From Nostoc sp. KVJ3 (lineage in GTDB: Bacteria > Cyanobacteriota > Cyanobacteriia > Cyanobacteriales > Nostocaceae), in the NCBI RefSeq assembly GCF_026127265.1, contig NZ_WWFG01000002.1:1178001-1242000 (forward strand): a stretch of DNA of 64,000 nt, in the 5' to 3' direction. Under the pieces are notes generated by a model. That model searched no databases. It had not been told where the DNA came from and worked only from the letters and a program-made list of their open reading frames with translations. Shown piece after piece: positions 27,064 to 35,498 of the stretch. Position numbers and translations under genes: made by a program. Positions within the stretch are counted from its first letter, which is position 1, and each line of letters begins with the position of its first letter.

Positions 27064-28293
27064 TTAAGTAGGTGATTTGATTACTAGGCTATTAGTATTA
27101 TTTAACTGTGAGCCAACAAATCTTTCTATCAAGTTCTTTAGTTGAGTAGGTTGGTTTGGAAAGGATGTACCCGTACTGACAAATGTATAGATTAAAACCA
27201 TTATTATCAAACTAGTGGTAGCACCAAGACCTATCCCCAGCAGCAAAGTAAAGTTTTTATAGGTTAGCAAATCGCTATGATCAGTATTTTGCTTGATGTC
27301 AGCAGATTGTGAAGACTGTGACAACGCTAGATTTGAATTAAGTGCTTGCAAAGCTTCTGTAGCAGATTGATAACGCTGGTTATAGCGATCGCGAACCATT
27401 GTATCTAAAATATCTGCTACAGCATCACTTACCTCTGCCTGTTCGCGCCAGACAACTTCTCCAGTATTGGGATCTTCTGGTAGCTGTTCAGGTATTACAC
27501 CTGTCAAAGCTTGAATGCCAATCATCCCTACTGCATAGATATCGCTGCAAAGTTTTGGCTTTCCTTTAGCCTGTTCGCCTGGCATATAACCAGGAGTTCC
27601 AACAGAAATTGTTAAGCCTCCTCCTAAAGCACCAATTTTCTTAATGCTCCCAAAGTCAATTAACACAATTTTTCGATCGGAGTGCCGCCGCATTAAATTT
27701 TGAGGCTTAATATCCCGATGTATAATATTGTGTTGGTGGACAAATGCCAGCACTTCTAGGATGTCTCTTAATAAATTTAAGACTGCATTCTCACTAAGAC
27801 GCTCACCTGGTGTAATTTCTTGAGTTAAGGCATGACCGTCAATAAACTCCTGGACTAAATAGAAATCTCCATCTTCATCAAAATGGGCAAACAGTCTAGG
27901 AATTTGATCGTGATCGTTGCCTAGTTGGTATAAAACTTCCGCTTCTCGATCGAATAGGCTTTTAGCAATGGGTAAAACAGCCGGATTGGGATCTTTTGGG
28001 TGGAAATGTTTGACGACACAATGGGGTTGTCCTGGTAAATCTAAGTCTACGGCTAAGTATGTGTCACCAGATCCTCCGCTTCCTAATTGTTTAACAATTT
28101 CAAAGCGATTCCGAAGTGTTTTTCTAGCGAAGGAGTATTTATTCCTGTTACCTATAGAACCTGTTAACAAGTAAGTATTTCCAGATTCTCCGCTTCCCAG
28201 CAGTTTGACAGTCTCAAAGCGACTTCGGATTGTTTTTCTGACTAAAGGGTTCTGGCTCATGTGGCGTATACTACTTGTTAATTTACTGACCAT
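27064..28293 (-). CDS. Membrane-anchored Ser/Thr protein kinase with duplicated glycine loop
   Basis: 409 residues. The functional kinase domain (~58-320) has the G-loop LGSGGSGDTY, catalytic Lys in CVVKHF, HRDIKPQNLMRR, DFGSIK, activation segment GTPGYMPGEQ and a typical C-lobe. Just before it, residues ~18-40 contain a second copy of the same beginning (RSRFETVKLLGSGESGNTY versus RNRFEIVKQLGSGGSGDTY), i.e. a tandem duplication of the first strands. A transmembrane helix (~347-370, LLLGIGLGATTSLIIMVLIY) places the kinase in the cytosol with a short external tail. It belongs to the Hanks-type kinases abundant in Nostocales; target unknown. Confidence 0.92.
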   Translation of the reverse strand: MVSKLTSSIRHMSQNPLVRKTIRSRFETVKLLGSGESGNTYLLTGSIGNRNKYSFARKTLRNRFEIVKQLGSGGSGDTYLAVDLDLPGQPHCVVKHFHPKDPNPAVLPIAKSLFDREAEVLYQLGNDHDQIPRLFAHFDEDGDFYLVQEFIDGHALTQEITPGERLSENAVLNLLRDILEVLAFVHQHNIIHRDIKPQNLMRRHSDRKIVLIDFGSIKKIGALGGGLTISVGTPGYMPGEQAKGKPKLCSDIYAVGMIGIQALTGVIPEQLPEDPNTGEVVWREQAEVSDAVADILDTMVRDRYNQRYQSATEALQALNSNLALSQSSQSADIKQNTDHSDLLTYKNFTLLLGIGLGATTSLIIMVLIYTFVSTGTSFPNQPTQLKNLIERFVGSQLNNTNSLVIKSPT

Positions 28294-28638
28294 TTAGAGC
28301 TTGAGTGAGGCTATGAATACCAGCCACTAGATTTGTTGGTATTTGCAGCAATTGGGTTTTTAAACAGGTTAATTACCCTTCCTGTTGCCATCATTCTACC
28401 ACTTAAAGGTGTCCTGCCCTGAGCTTGCCGAAGGGACGGGGTTTTAGACCCAAAATTTCGATAAAATTTATTTTTTGAATAAATCAATACTTGGATGCAA
28501 TCGTCATCACCCGCTCACAATCGCCACTTTATGAGTACATGGAAGGTGGGGACTTCCGCGTACTGTTAATAAAAAAGCCCCCTATTGGGGGCAGATTATA
28601 AGTTGTTCGCGTGGAGTAAACAACTAAATAATTAATAC
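28294..28638. other. Intergenic region with repeat and cox terminator
   Basis: Contains a CCTGAGCTTGCCGAAGGGA-type dispersed repeat at about 28415-28436 and the terminator hairpin of the cox operon at 28571-28592. No gene is seen. Confidence 0.6.
28571..28592 (-). terminator. Rho-independent terminator of coxBAC
   Basis: On the minus strand GCCCCC-AATA-GGGGGC is followed directly by six T. It lies 47 bp past the coxC stop and is a textbook intrinsic terminator for the operon. Confidence 0.85.
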
Positions 28639-29265
28639 TCACAGTAGATACAGTAATCCGAACAAAATAATCCAAATCACGTCCACGAAGTGCCAGTAGA
28701 TTTCGGCTGCTTCAATACCAAAGTGCTTTTCGCTACTATAGTGACCCGGAAGGCGCGATCGCCACAACACAGCAACAATTGCTAAAACCCCAATAGTAAC
28801 GTGCAATCCGTGGAAACCAGTCAAAACGTAAAATGCACTGGCAAATAAATTGGTAGTTAAACCAAATTCTAAATGGGTATATTCATATACTTGACCCACC
28901 AAGAAAGTAGCGCCCATGAGAGCGGTAATTGCTAACCAGATTCGCGCACCCCGTGCATCGTTCTTTTTAATAGCAGTGTCAGCATTGTGCATGACAAAAC
29001 TACTCGAAATTAGATTGATGGTGTTCACTCCAGGTAACAATAGTTCTAATTCTGGAGTCCCTGCTGGCGGCCACACAGGTAAGGTAGCACGGAAAGCTAA
29101 GTAGGCTCCAAACAGCCCCATAAAAATCATCCCTTCAGCAATCAGGAAGACATATAGCCCAAACAGGCGATGATCTGGATGTTCTTCGTGATGACCGACA
29201 GACGCTTCCGCCGCGTGGTGATGATTGAGTTCGGTTTTAGCTGGGTCAATAGTTTGACTTTGCAT
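28639..29265 (-). CDS. coxC: Cytochrome c oxidase subunit III
   Basis: 208 residues with five membrane helices, the usual number in cyanobacterial and other short subunit III proteins. Recognisable are the His/Glu-rich N-terminus before DHRLFGLYVFLIAEGMIF, LTGFHGLHVTIGVLA and EIYWHFVDVIWIILFGLLY. Subunit III stabilises the aa3 oxidase and helps supply protons. Last gene of the coxB-coxA-coxC operon, 144 bp after coxA; the gap contains low-complexity GGGCATTGGG-type sequence. Confidence 0.95.
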   Translation of the reverse strand: MQSQTIDPAKTELNHHHAAEASVGHHEEHPDHRLFGLYVFLIAEGMIFMGLFGAYLAFRATLPVWPPAGTPELELLLPGVNTINLISSSFVMHNADTAIKKNDARGARIWLAITALMGATFLVGQVYEYTHLEFGLTTNLFASAFYVLTGFHGLHVTIGVLAIVAVLWRSRLPGHYSSEKHFGIEAAEIYWHFVDVIWIILFGLLYLL

Positions 29266-29409
29266 GAATTTTGATTAAGTGGGGAATTGGGCATTGGGTA
29301 TAGGGGATTGGGCATTTAAAAAAGGTAGAGGGGCGGGGTGCTGCTCTTGCTGAGGGGAAAACTTTTCTCCCTTGCTCCCTGCTCCCTTGCTTCTTCGCCA
29401 GTCCCCTGT

Positions 29410-31146
29410 TTATTTCCGGTCTTCGGGATTAGCAGCAAAGGCTGGATCTGGTTCTGCTCTTAATACTGAGTTTGGCCCGCCAGACAAAATTGGATTGGGA
29501 TCGGATAAAGGCACATCTTCGTTAGCCCTTTCCAAACCGTAGTCGTAGGGGCCTGTGGCCAGTACTGGGGTTCGATCAAAATTCTCGATCGCAGGTGGTG
29601 AGGTTGTCATCCACTCTAAGGTCAATGCTCTCCAGGGATTATTACCAGCCTTCTCGCCGTACAACCAACTCCAAATAGCATTGATGATGAAGGGAAATGT
29701 CGAAATCGCCAGTATGTAAGAACCATACGTACAAATTTCGTTCAATGTGGTGAATTTGGGGTCATATTGAGCGATCCGGCGATTCATGCCCATTAAACCC
29801 AGTTTGTGCATGGGTAAGAAGGTCATGTTTAAACCGACAATAGTCAAGGCAAAGTGAACCTTACCCCAAAATTCGTTTACCATCCGTCCCGTCATTTTCG
29901 GGAACCAATGGTAAATAGCTGCAAAAATTCCTAGCACGCTACCACCAAATAGGACATAGTGCAAGTGTGCCACCACAAAATAAGTGTCGTGGACGTGAAT
30001 ATCAAAGGGCACTGCTGCCAACATTACGCCACTGATGCCGCCAATTACAAAAGTGCCGACAAAGCCGATGGCGAACAACATAGCACTATTAAGCTGGATT
30101 TTTCCACCCCACATAGTTGCTAACCAGCTAAAAATTTTAATCCCTGTGGGTACGGCGATGATCATAGTGGTGATCATGAAAAACATCCGTAACCAGCCGG
30201 GGATACCACTGGTAAACATGTGGTGTGCCCAAACAATTAGCCCCAAAAAGCTGATAGCTAGAGATGAATAAGCGATCGCTTTATAGCCAAAAATCGGCTT
30301 CCGGGAATGGATGGGGATAATTTCTGAAATTGCTCCAAAGAAGGGCAAAATCATGATGTAAACCGCAGGGTGGGAGTAAAACCAGAACATGTGCTGGTAT
30401 ACTACAGGGTCTCCACCGCCAGTTGGGTTAAAAAATGTTGTTCCGGCAATTAAGTCAAAGGAAAGCAGAATCAAACCTGCCGCTAAAACTGGGGTTGATA
30501 CCAAAACCAGTGAGGAAGTAGCGAACATCGCCCAGCAGAACAAGGGCATTTTGTGGATGTCCATACTGGGAATACGCATCTTCAGCAATGTCACCAGGAA
30601 ATTTATCGACCCCAAAATTGAGGACGTACCTAGCAGCAGGACACTCATAATCCAAATGCCCTCACCCACTTGTCCTGTTACCAAACTCAGGGGAGGGTAG
30701 GAAGTCCAACCTGCATCTGGTGCATCACCTACTACTAAACTGGCGATGAGCAACACACCCGCAGGGGGAATCATCCAAAAGGCGACAGCATTCAGCCGAG
30801 GAAATGCCATATCTTTTGCCCCAATCATCAGGGGAATTAGATAGTTAGCAAATCCTGCCCCAGCTGGCACGATCCAAAGGAAAATCATGATCGTGGCGTG
30901 CAGCGTGAATAGACTGTTGTAGACTTCTGGGGTAACAAAATCTACCTCTGGAGTTCGCAGTTCTGTGCGAACCAAGTCAGCCATCACACCGCCAATGCAG
31001 TAGAAAATAAACGAAGTGACTAGGTATTGAATCCCAATCACCTTATGGTCGGTTTGAAAGCCAAAGAAGTCTTGCCATTTTCTAACCCCTGGTTCCTCAA
31101 GAAGGGCAGGGATATTGGCAGTTTCTTGCAACTGAGCTTGTGTCAT
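29410..31146 (-). CDS. coxA: Cytochrome c oxidase subunit I (aa3 type)
   Basis: 578 residues, twelve membrane helices. The metal ligands are all visible: low-spin heme His in FTLHATIMIF, CuB His with the cross-linked Tyr region FWFYSHPAVYIMILP, the His pair in VWAHHMFTSG, and the heme a3/heme a His in HVHDTYFVVAHLHYVL. It reduces O2 to water with electrons from CuA and pumps protons; in cyanobacteria it sits in thylakoid and/or cytoplasmic membranes. It follows coxB by 36 bp and precedes coxC. The C-terminal tail is Pro/Asn-rich and likely disordered. Confidence 0.97.
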   Translation of the reverse strand: MTQAQLQETANIPALLEEPGVRKWQDFFGFQTDHKVIGIQYLVTSFIFYCIGGVMADLVRTELRTPEVDFVTPEVYNSLFTLHATIMIFLWIVPAGAGFANYLIPLMIGAKDMAFPRLNAVAFWMIPPAGVLLIASLVVGDAPDAGWTSYPPLSLVTGQVGEGIWIMSVLLLGTSSILGSINFLVTLLKMRIPSMDIHKMPLFCWAMFATSSLVLVSTPVLAAGLILLSFDLIAGTTFFNPTGGGDPVVYQHMFWFYSHPAVYIMILPFFGAISEIIPIHSRKPIFGYKAIAYSSLAISFLGLIVWAHHMFTSGIPGWLRMFFMITTMIIAVPTGIKIFSWLATMWGGKIQLNSAMLFAIGFVGTFVIGGISGVMLAAVPFDIHVHDTYFVVAHLHYVLFGGSVLGIFAAIYHWFPKMTGRMVNEFWGKVHFALTIVGLNMTFLPMHKLGLMGMNRRIAQYDPKFTTLNEICTYGSYILAISTFPFIINAIWSWLYGEKAGNNPWRALTLEWMTTSPPAIENFDRTPVLATGPYDYGLERANEDVPLSDPNPILSGGPNSVLRAEPDPAFAANPEDRK

Positions 31147-31182
31147 AAGAGTGCTGAGTGCAAAGTGTTGAGTACTGAGTGA

Positions 31183-32265
31183 CTAATGGTGAACTTGATG
31201 GAGGATTTCTGGTTTAATTCCCATGTCCTTGGTGTAAGGAGCAAGAAATTCGTTTGGGGATAGATTGGCAGGGTTAAGAGCAACAGCTTGATTGAGTGTT
31301 TCTTTGCTGGCAACTAGCTGTTCTTGCATCCATTTGTCAAAGGCTTCTTCTGACTCAACAACTACTGGCGCTCTCATTGCACCGTGGTAGGGGCCACAAA
31401 GTTCAGCACAAATCAGGACATAATCTCCTGCTTTTTTGGGGGTGAAGCGAATCTCGCTTTGCCTACCGGGGATCGCATCTTGTTTCAGGCGAAACTCTGG
31501 AACCCAAAAGGCATGGATGACATCGTTGGCTGTCATATTGATTCCCACTTCTCGCCCTATGGGGACGTGCATTTCACCTGTAGTTATACCAGTTTCAGGA
31601 TAGGTGAAAATCCAGGCATATTGTAGACCTGTGACGTTCACCTGTAATTGTGCTGGTTTACCTGCCTTATCAGGAGTTCCCCCAATTGTGGGAGCAACAC
31701 TACCGACACCTGGGGCATTCCGCAGTTGGGGAATTTGGTCAGCATTACGAACTTCTGCCGTAGCTGGATCTTCCATTGCCTCATCAGATTTTTCTTGATT
31801 GAGGTTGGGTTCGGTGCTGCCAGGAGTATCGTTTAAAGTTGCAGCCATAGCACTACCCGGCATTGCCATCGACTCCTGGTTCATCGGCGCTTGATGGATA
31901 GCATGGGGATCAAAGCCACCGATTTCGTTGTAAACATCAAAGCTGTAAACAGAAATGCCGATAACGATAATTGCTGGGATCGCCGTCCAGAGGATTTCTA
32001 GAGGTACATTACCCTCAACTGGCGGGCCATCTTCATTGTCACCTGCACGCCGACGGTATTTAAATGCAGAGTAAATCAAAATACCTTCGACTAACAGGAA
32101 TATACCTGTAGAAACGATCATCATCGCGTTGAACAGACCATCCACCAAGACGGCTTCATCCGTGGCTGCTGCTGGCAACAGACCGTGATTTTGACCGTAC
32201 CAAAGGCTGGCTAGGGTTAGCACGATGCCAATGAGTAATGTCCAGATTGAACTTGGAATCTTCAC
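31183..32265 (-). CDS. coxB: Cytochrome c oxidase subunit II with a long periplasmic insertion
   Basis: 360 residues. Two N-terminal helices (~10-30 and ~45-70) precede EILWTAIPAIIVIGISVYSF, and the C-terminal cupredoxin has the CuA site CAELCGPYHGAM plus the upstream His in DVIHAFWVPEF, so it accepts electrons from a c-type cytochrome or plastocyanin. Between YSFDVYNEIGG and LQYAWIFTYPE there is an insertion of about 90 residues rich in Met, Ala, Pro and Asn that standard subunit II lacks; it includes an unusual Met/His-rich part (HAIHQAPMNQESMAMPGSAM). First gene of coxBAC; promoter expected upstream of 32265, divergent from ctaA. Confidence 0.95.
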   Translation of the reverse strand: MKIPSSIWTLLIGIVLTLASLWYGQNHGLLPAAATDEAVLVDGLFNAMMIVSTGIFLLVEGILIYSAFKYRRRAGDNEDGPPVEGNVPLEILWTAIPAIIVIGISVYSFDVYNEIGGFDPHAIHQAPMNQESMAMPGSAMAATLNDTPGSTEPNLNQEKSDEAMEDPATAEVRNADQIPQLRNAPGVGSVAPTIGGTPDKAGKPAQLQVNVTGLQYAWIFTYPETGITTGEMHVPIGREVGINMTANDVIHAFWVPEFRLKQDAIPGRQSEIRFTPKKAGDYVLICAELCGPYHGAMRAPVVVESEEAFDKWMQEQLVASKETLNQAVALNPANLSPNEFLAPYTKDMGIKPEILHQVHH

Positions 32266-32868
32266 GGCTTACTTAATTGAATTTACTACGTTATCTTAAA
32301 GCTGCCCACTTACTAAGGTAGTCTAGGCTGGAAGGTATAGAGTCCAAAGGTCTGAAATTTTTATTAAGTTTTTTAACTATTTTACTAATTTTGGGTACAA
32401 GGTGACTAGCAGGAAAAAGCAGGTAAGTAGCTAGGCGCAAATAAATTAAAGTTTTGTAGTCGGGACTTTAGTCCTGGTAATCCTTGTTTTGAGCGATGAA
32501 TCGCTCACTACGAACTAGGATTTTATTTTATGTTTAATTACGCCTACCTACTTACCTCCTGCCCGACGCTCTCTAGGAGACGCTAAAAGGAACGCGGACT
32601 CGCTATCTGCCCCTACCTCCTTCTCTCAGAGAAATTAGTATAAAAACTTAAGGAAAAATTTAGAATGTTTAAATTAATTGTCATCAATCAATTTTTCACA
32701 TCTTGAAAAATACCTAAAGCTTCAGGCAAAACCTTTCTGGAGTGATTCAAAGTATAAGTGAGTGCTAATCTATAAACCCTTAGCCTATACGCTAGGGTGA
32801 AGATGGGACGCTAAAAGAAAATTGAAAATTTTAAGAGAGCCACCAAGAGCGGGCAGAAGGTATCATTC
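32266..32868. other. Divergent regulatory region between coxB and ctaA
   Basis: 600 bp separate the divergent oxidase and heme A genes. It contains a GTAGTCGGGACTTTAGTCC-type palindrome near 32456-32476 and a mosaic repeat (GACGCTCTCTAGGAGACGC) near 32565-32585. No small gene is convincing. Promoters for both units must be here; no specific motif was identified. Confidence 0.55.
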
Positions 32869-33783
32869 ATGAGCGAATTTGTCCTACAACAACAAAATGA
32901 AGCGGCAGTTGAGCAGCAAAAGCCCAAAGAAATGATTCGGCGCTTGGTGTGGAAAATATGCATAGCCACCTTAATTTTGATGGCAATAGGCAGTGCCACC
33001 CGCGTGATGAATGCTGGACTTGCTTGCCCAGACTGGCCCTTATGCTATGGCGAACTCGTGCCAGCCAAGCAAATGAACCTCCAAGTATTTCTGGAGTGGT
33101 TTCACCGATTGGATGCAGCTTTAATTGGTTTAAGCGCGATCGCACTCTTCGGCTTATCCTGGTGGCATCGTCGTTTCTTACCCAGATGGCTGCCTTGGGC
33201 ATCCACATTCGCCCTGTTTCTCATCGTCTTCCAAGGCATCTTGGGAGGACTCACTGTTACCGAACTGTTGCGGTTTGATATTGTTACCGCTCATTTAGGA
33301 ACGGCACTGTTATTTTTTAGCACCCTCCTGATTATCGGCACGGCACTGACACCCTATCAGGGCAATGGAACTGTTGGTAAGTTGCCTTGGGTAGGTTTAA
33401 CTGCTGCTGTTCTGGTTTACCTGCAAAGTCTCTTGGGTGCTTTGGTAGGCTCTCGCTGGGCGCTACACCAATGCCTGGGCGGTTCTCAACTTTGTACTGT
33501 AATGTACAGCCATATTGCTGGTTTGGTGCCGCCAACAGTGACAACCTTGGCAATGGTATTTATCTGTTGGCGGACACCAGCGCTACATCCAGCCTTGCGG
33601 CGACTAGCAAATATAGCTGGTGGTTTGTTGACCTTACAAATCATGTTGGGATTCGCCACCTTCAAATTACATCTCCAAGTCGAGCCTCTCACTGTCTCTC
33701 ACCAAGCGATAGGGGCAGCTTTGCTGGGTACTTTGGTAGCTTTCACAGTTCTTGCACTGCGTGACTCAGTTAGTGCTGAGTAG
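32869..33783 (+). CDS. ctaA: Heme A synthase (COX15/CtaA)
   Basis: 304 residues, eight membrane helices. Marks of the family: MNAGLACPDWPLCYGELVP, the His in EWFHRLDAALIGL, FQGILGGLTV, TAHLGTALLFF, a Cys pair in HQCLGGSQLCTVMYSHIAGL, and the C-terminal VSHQAIGAALLGTLV. It oxidises the methyl group of heme o to the formyl of heme a. The start ATG at 32869 is supported by the clear N-terminal helix onset. It lies next to the oxidase genes that need heme a, and upstream of ctaB. Confidence 0.95.
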   Translation: MSEFVLQQQNEAAVEQQKPKEMIRRLVWKICIATLILMAIGSATRVMNAGLACPDWPLCYGELVPAKQMNLQVFLEWFHRLDAALIGLSAIALFGLSWWHRRFLPRWLPWASTFALFLIVFQGILGGLTVTELLRFDIVTAHLGTALLFFSTLLIIGTALTPYQGNGTVGKLPWVGLTAAVLVYLQSLLGALVGSRWALHQCLGGSQLCTVMYSHIAGLVPPTVTTLAMVFICWRTPALHPALRRLANIAGGLLTLQIMLGFATFKLHLQVEPLTVSHQAIGAALLGTLVAFTVLALRDSVSAE

Positions 33784-34041
33784 GGAATGGGGCACTTGTA
33801 CTGAGCGAAGCCGAAGTAAGCCGAAGTAGTGGAGTCGAGGTAAGTCCAAGTATTGGGCAGGGGCATTGATCCTCCTCCCTCATCTCCCCACTCCCCACTC
33901 CCTACTCAACGATGAAGAACGCAACGGCGAGTATTGCGACCCAGACAGGTGCAGAAGAAAATCTGTGTTTTGTTTGTCTGAAAGAGCCGCTTGAGCATGG
34001 GCTGTATATAAGTTGTTGAAAAATAAGGAATCAGAGCCAAA

Positions 34042-34995
34042 ATGATTGAGACTAATGTCTCTCGCCACCACGAAACATTTTTCCAGGTAGTTCAAAGTTA
34101 TTACCAGCTAACGAAGCCTCGGATTATTCCGTTGCTTTTGATTACTACGGCTGGGAGTATGTGGATTGCTGCTAAGGGAGAAGTAGACCCATTGCTGTTG
34201 CTAGTAACTCTCACTGGTGGCACTTTGGCTGCTGCAAGCGCCCAGACGATTAACTGTATCTACGATCGCGATATTGATTATGACATGGAGCGGACACGCC
34301 ATCGTCCCATACCTTCCGGGAAAGTTCAGCCGCGCGATGCTCTAATTTTTGCGATCGCACTGGCGACAATTTCCTTTACACTCCTAGCAGTATTTGCCAA
34401 TCTGTTAGCCGCGCTATTAGCTTTCTCTGGCATCGTCTTTTATATTTTGGTCTATACCCACTGGCTAAAACGCCACACCACCCAAAATATCGTTGTTGGT
34501 GGGGCGGCTGGGGCAATTCCGGCTTTAGTGGGTTGGGCGGCTGTCACGGGCACTTTAAGCTGGTCAGCATGGTTAATTTTTGGTATCGTCTTCTTGTGGA
34601 CACCGCCCCATTTCTGGGCTTTAGCTCTGATGATTCGGGATGATTACGCAAAGGTGGGGATACCAATGCTACCTGTGATTGAAGGTGATACGGCAACCGT
34701 GAAGCAGATTTGGTATTATACGCTGCTTACCGTAGTTGCAACCGTGTTATTAGTTTATCCCTTGGGCGCGAGTGGAATTCTTTATGGTGCGATCGCAGTA
34801 ATTCTGGGAGGATTATTTATCCGCAAATCTTGGCGGTTGTTGCAAAATCCAGAGGATCGCGCTGTAGCTAAAGAGTTGTTTCTCTTTTCCATCTCCTACA
34901 TGATGCTGTTGTGTCTGGGGATGGTAGTTGATAGTCTTCCCGTTACCCATAATTTAATTAGTGCGGTGAGCAATTATCTGCATTTTATTGGTTAG
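34042..34995 (+). CDS. ctaB: Heme O synthase (protoheme IX farnesyltransferase)
   Basis: 317 residues of the UbiA prenyltransferase superfamily with about nine membrane helices. First Asp-rich motif NCIYDRDIDYDMERTRHRP, typical of CtaB/Cox10, and the second in MIRDDYAKVGIPMLPV. It adds a farnesyl group to protoheme to give heme o, the substrate of CtaA. It follows ctaA by 258 bp containing a TGAGCGAAGCCGAAGTA-type repeat; thus it could have its own promoter. Confidence 0.95.
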   Translation: MIETNVSRHHETFFQVVQSYYQLTKPRIIPLLLITTAGSMWIAAKGEVDPLLLLVTLTGGTLAAASAQTINCIYDRDIDYDMERTRHRPIPSGKVQPRDALIFAIALATISFTLLAVFANLLAALLAFSGIVFYILVYTHWLKRHTTQNIVVGGAAGAIPALVGWAAVTGTLSWSAWLIFGIVFLWTPPHFWALALMIRDDYAKVGIPMLPVIEGDTATVKQIWYYTLLTVVATVLLVYPLGASGILYGAIAVILGGLFIRKSWRLLQNPEDRAVAKELFLFSISYMMLLCLGMVVDSLPVTHNLISAVSNYLHFIG

Positions 34996-35041
34996 GGGCA
35001 AGGTTTAGCGATCGCGTTTGGTAAAGTGGCGCGATCGCATA

Positions 35042-35266
35042 TCAACATTTCCATTCAGACTCAGGAATTTTCGCCCCTTGAAAGATACTCCGTAATGTAC
35101 CGATAGGTAAAGTGCGCCCTCGATGTTCAGGGACAATTACTTGTAGTCCCAAGTCTTCACTTCTCCATTTGCGGTGGCTACCTTTTTGAGAAATCAATTG
35201 AAATCCATATTGTCTCAGGATAGTTTCAACTTCTCTAGATGTCATACGCCGGATACGATCGCTCAT
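35042..35266 (-). CDS. hicA: HicA-type toxin (mRNA interferase)
   Basis: 74 residues with the HicA/YcfA dsRBD-like fold: VETILRQYGFQLISQKGSHRKW, where the His after GS is catalytic, followed by VPEHRGRTLPIGTLRSI. HicA cleaves mRNA when free. The gene overlaps the end of hicB by 4 bp, so the antitoxin is made first and the two are translationally coupled. Confidence 0.93.
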   Translation of the reverse strand: MSDRIRRMTSREVETILRQYGFQLISQKGSHRKWRSEDLGLQVIVPEHRGRTLPIGTLRSIFQGAKIPESEWKC

Positions 35267-35466
35267 GAGACAATAATCTCTCGTGCGATCGCACCAGGGG
35301 CTAACTCAATTGATTCTGGCTGTAAATACAATTGAATTGCTTCTTTAATATTTTCCAAAGCTTCTTCTTCAGTTTCTCCTGCTGAAGTACAGCCAGGTAA
35401 CTCTGGACACCATACAGCCCAATCGCCTGTTTCTCGGTCTGATTCAAGAATCACGCGCCATTTCAT
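35263..35466 (-). CDS. hicB: HicB-type antitoxin (short, no DNA-binding domain)
   Basis: 67 residues matching the partial RNase H-like HicB fold: WAVWCPELPGCTSAGETEEEALENIKEAI. A strong ribosome binding site GGAGG lies ahead of the ATG at 35466. The C-terminal RHH or HTH domain that longer HicB proteins use for autoregulation is missing, so this pair may not repress its own promoter. Confidence 0.92.
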   Translation of the reverse strand: MKWRVILESDRETGDWAVWCPELPGCTSAGETEEEALENIKEAIQLYLQPESIELAPGAIAREIIVS

Positions 35467-35498
35467 AGCTAATCCTCCGGGATGTAAACTACTAAATT

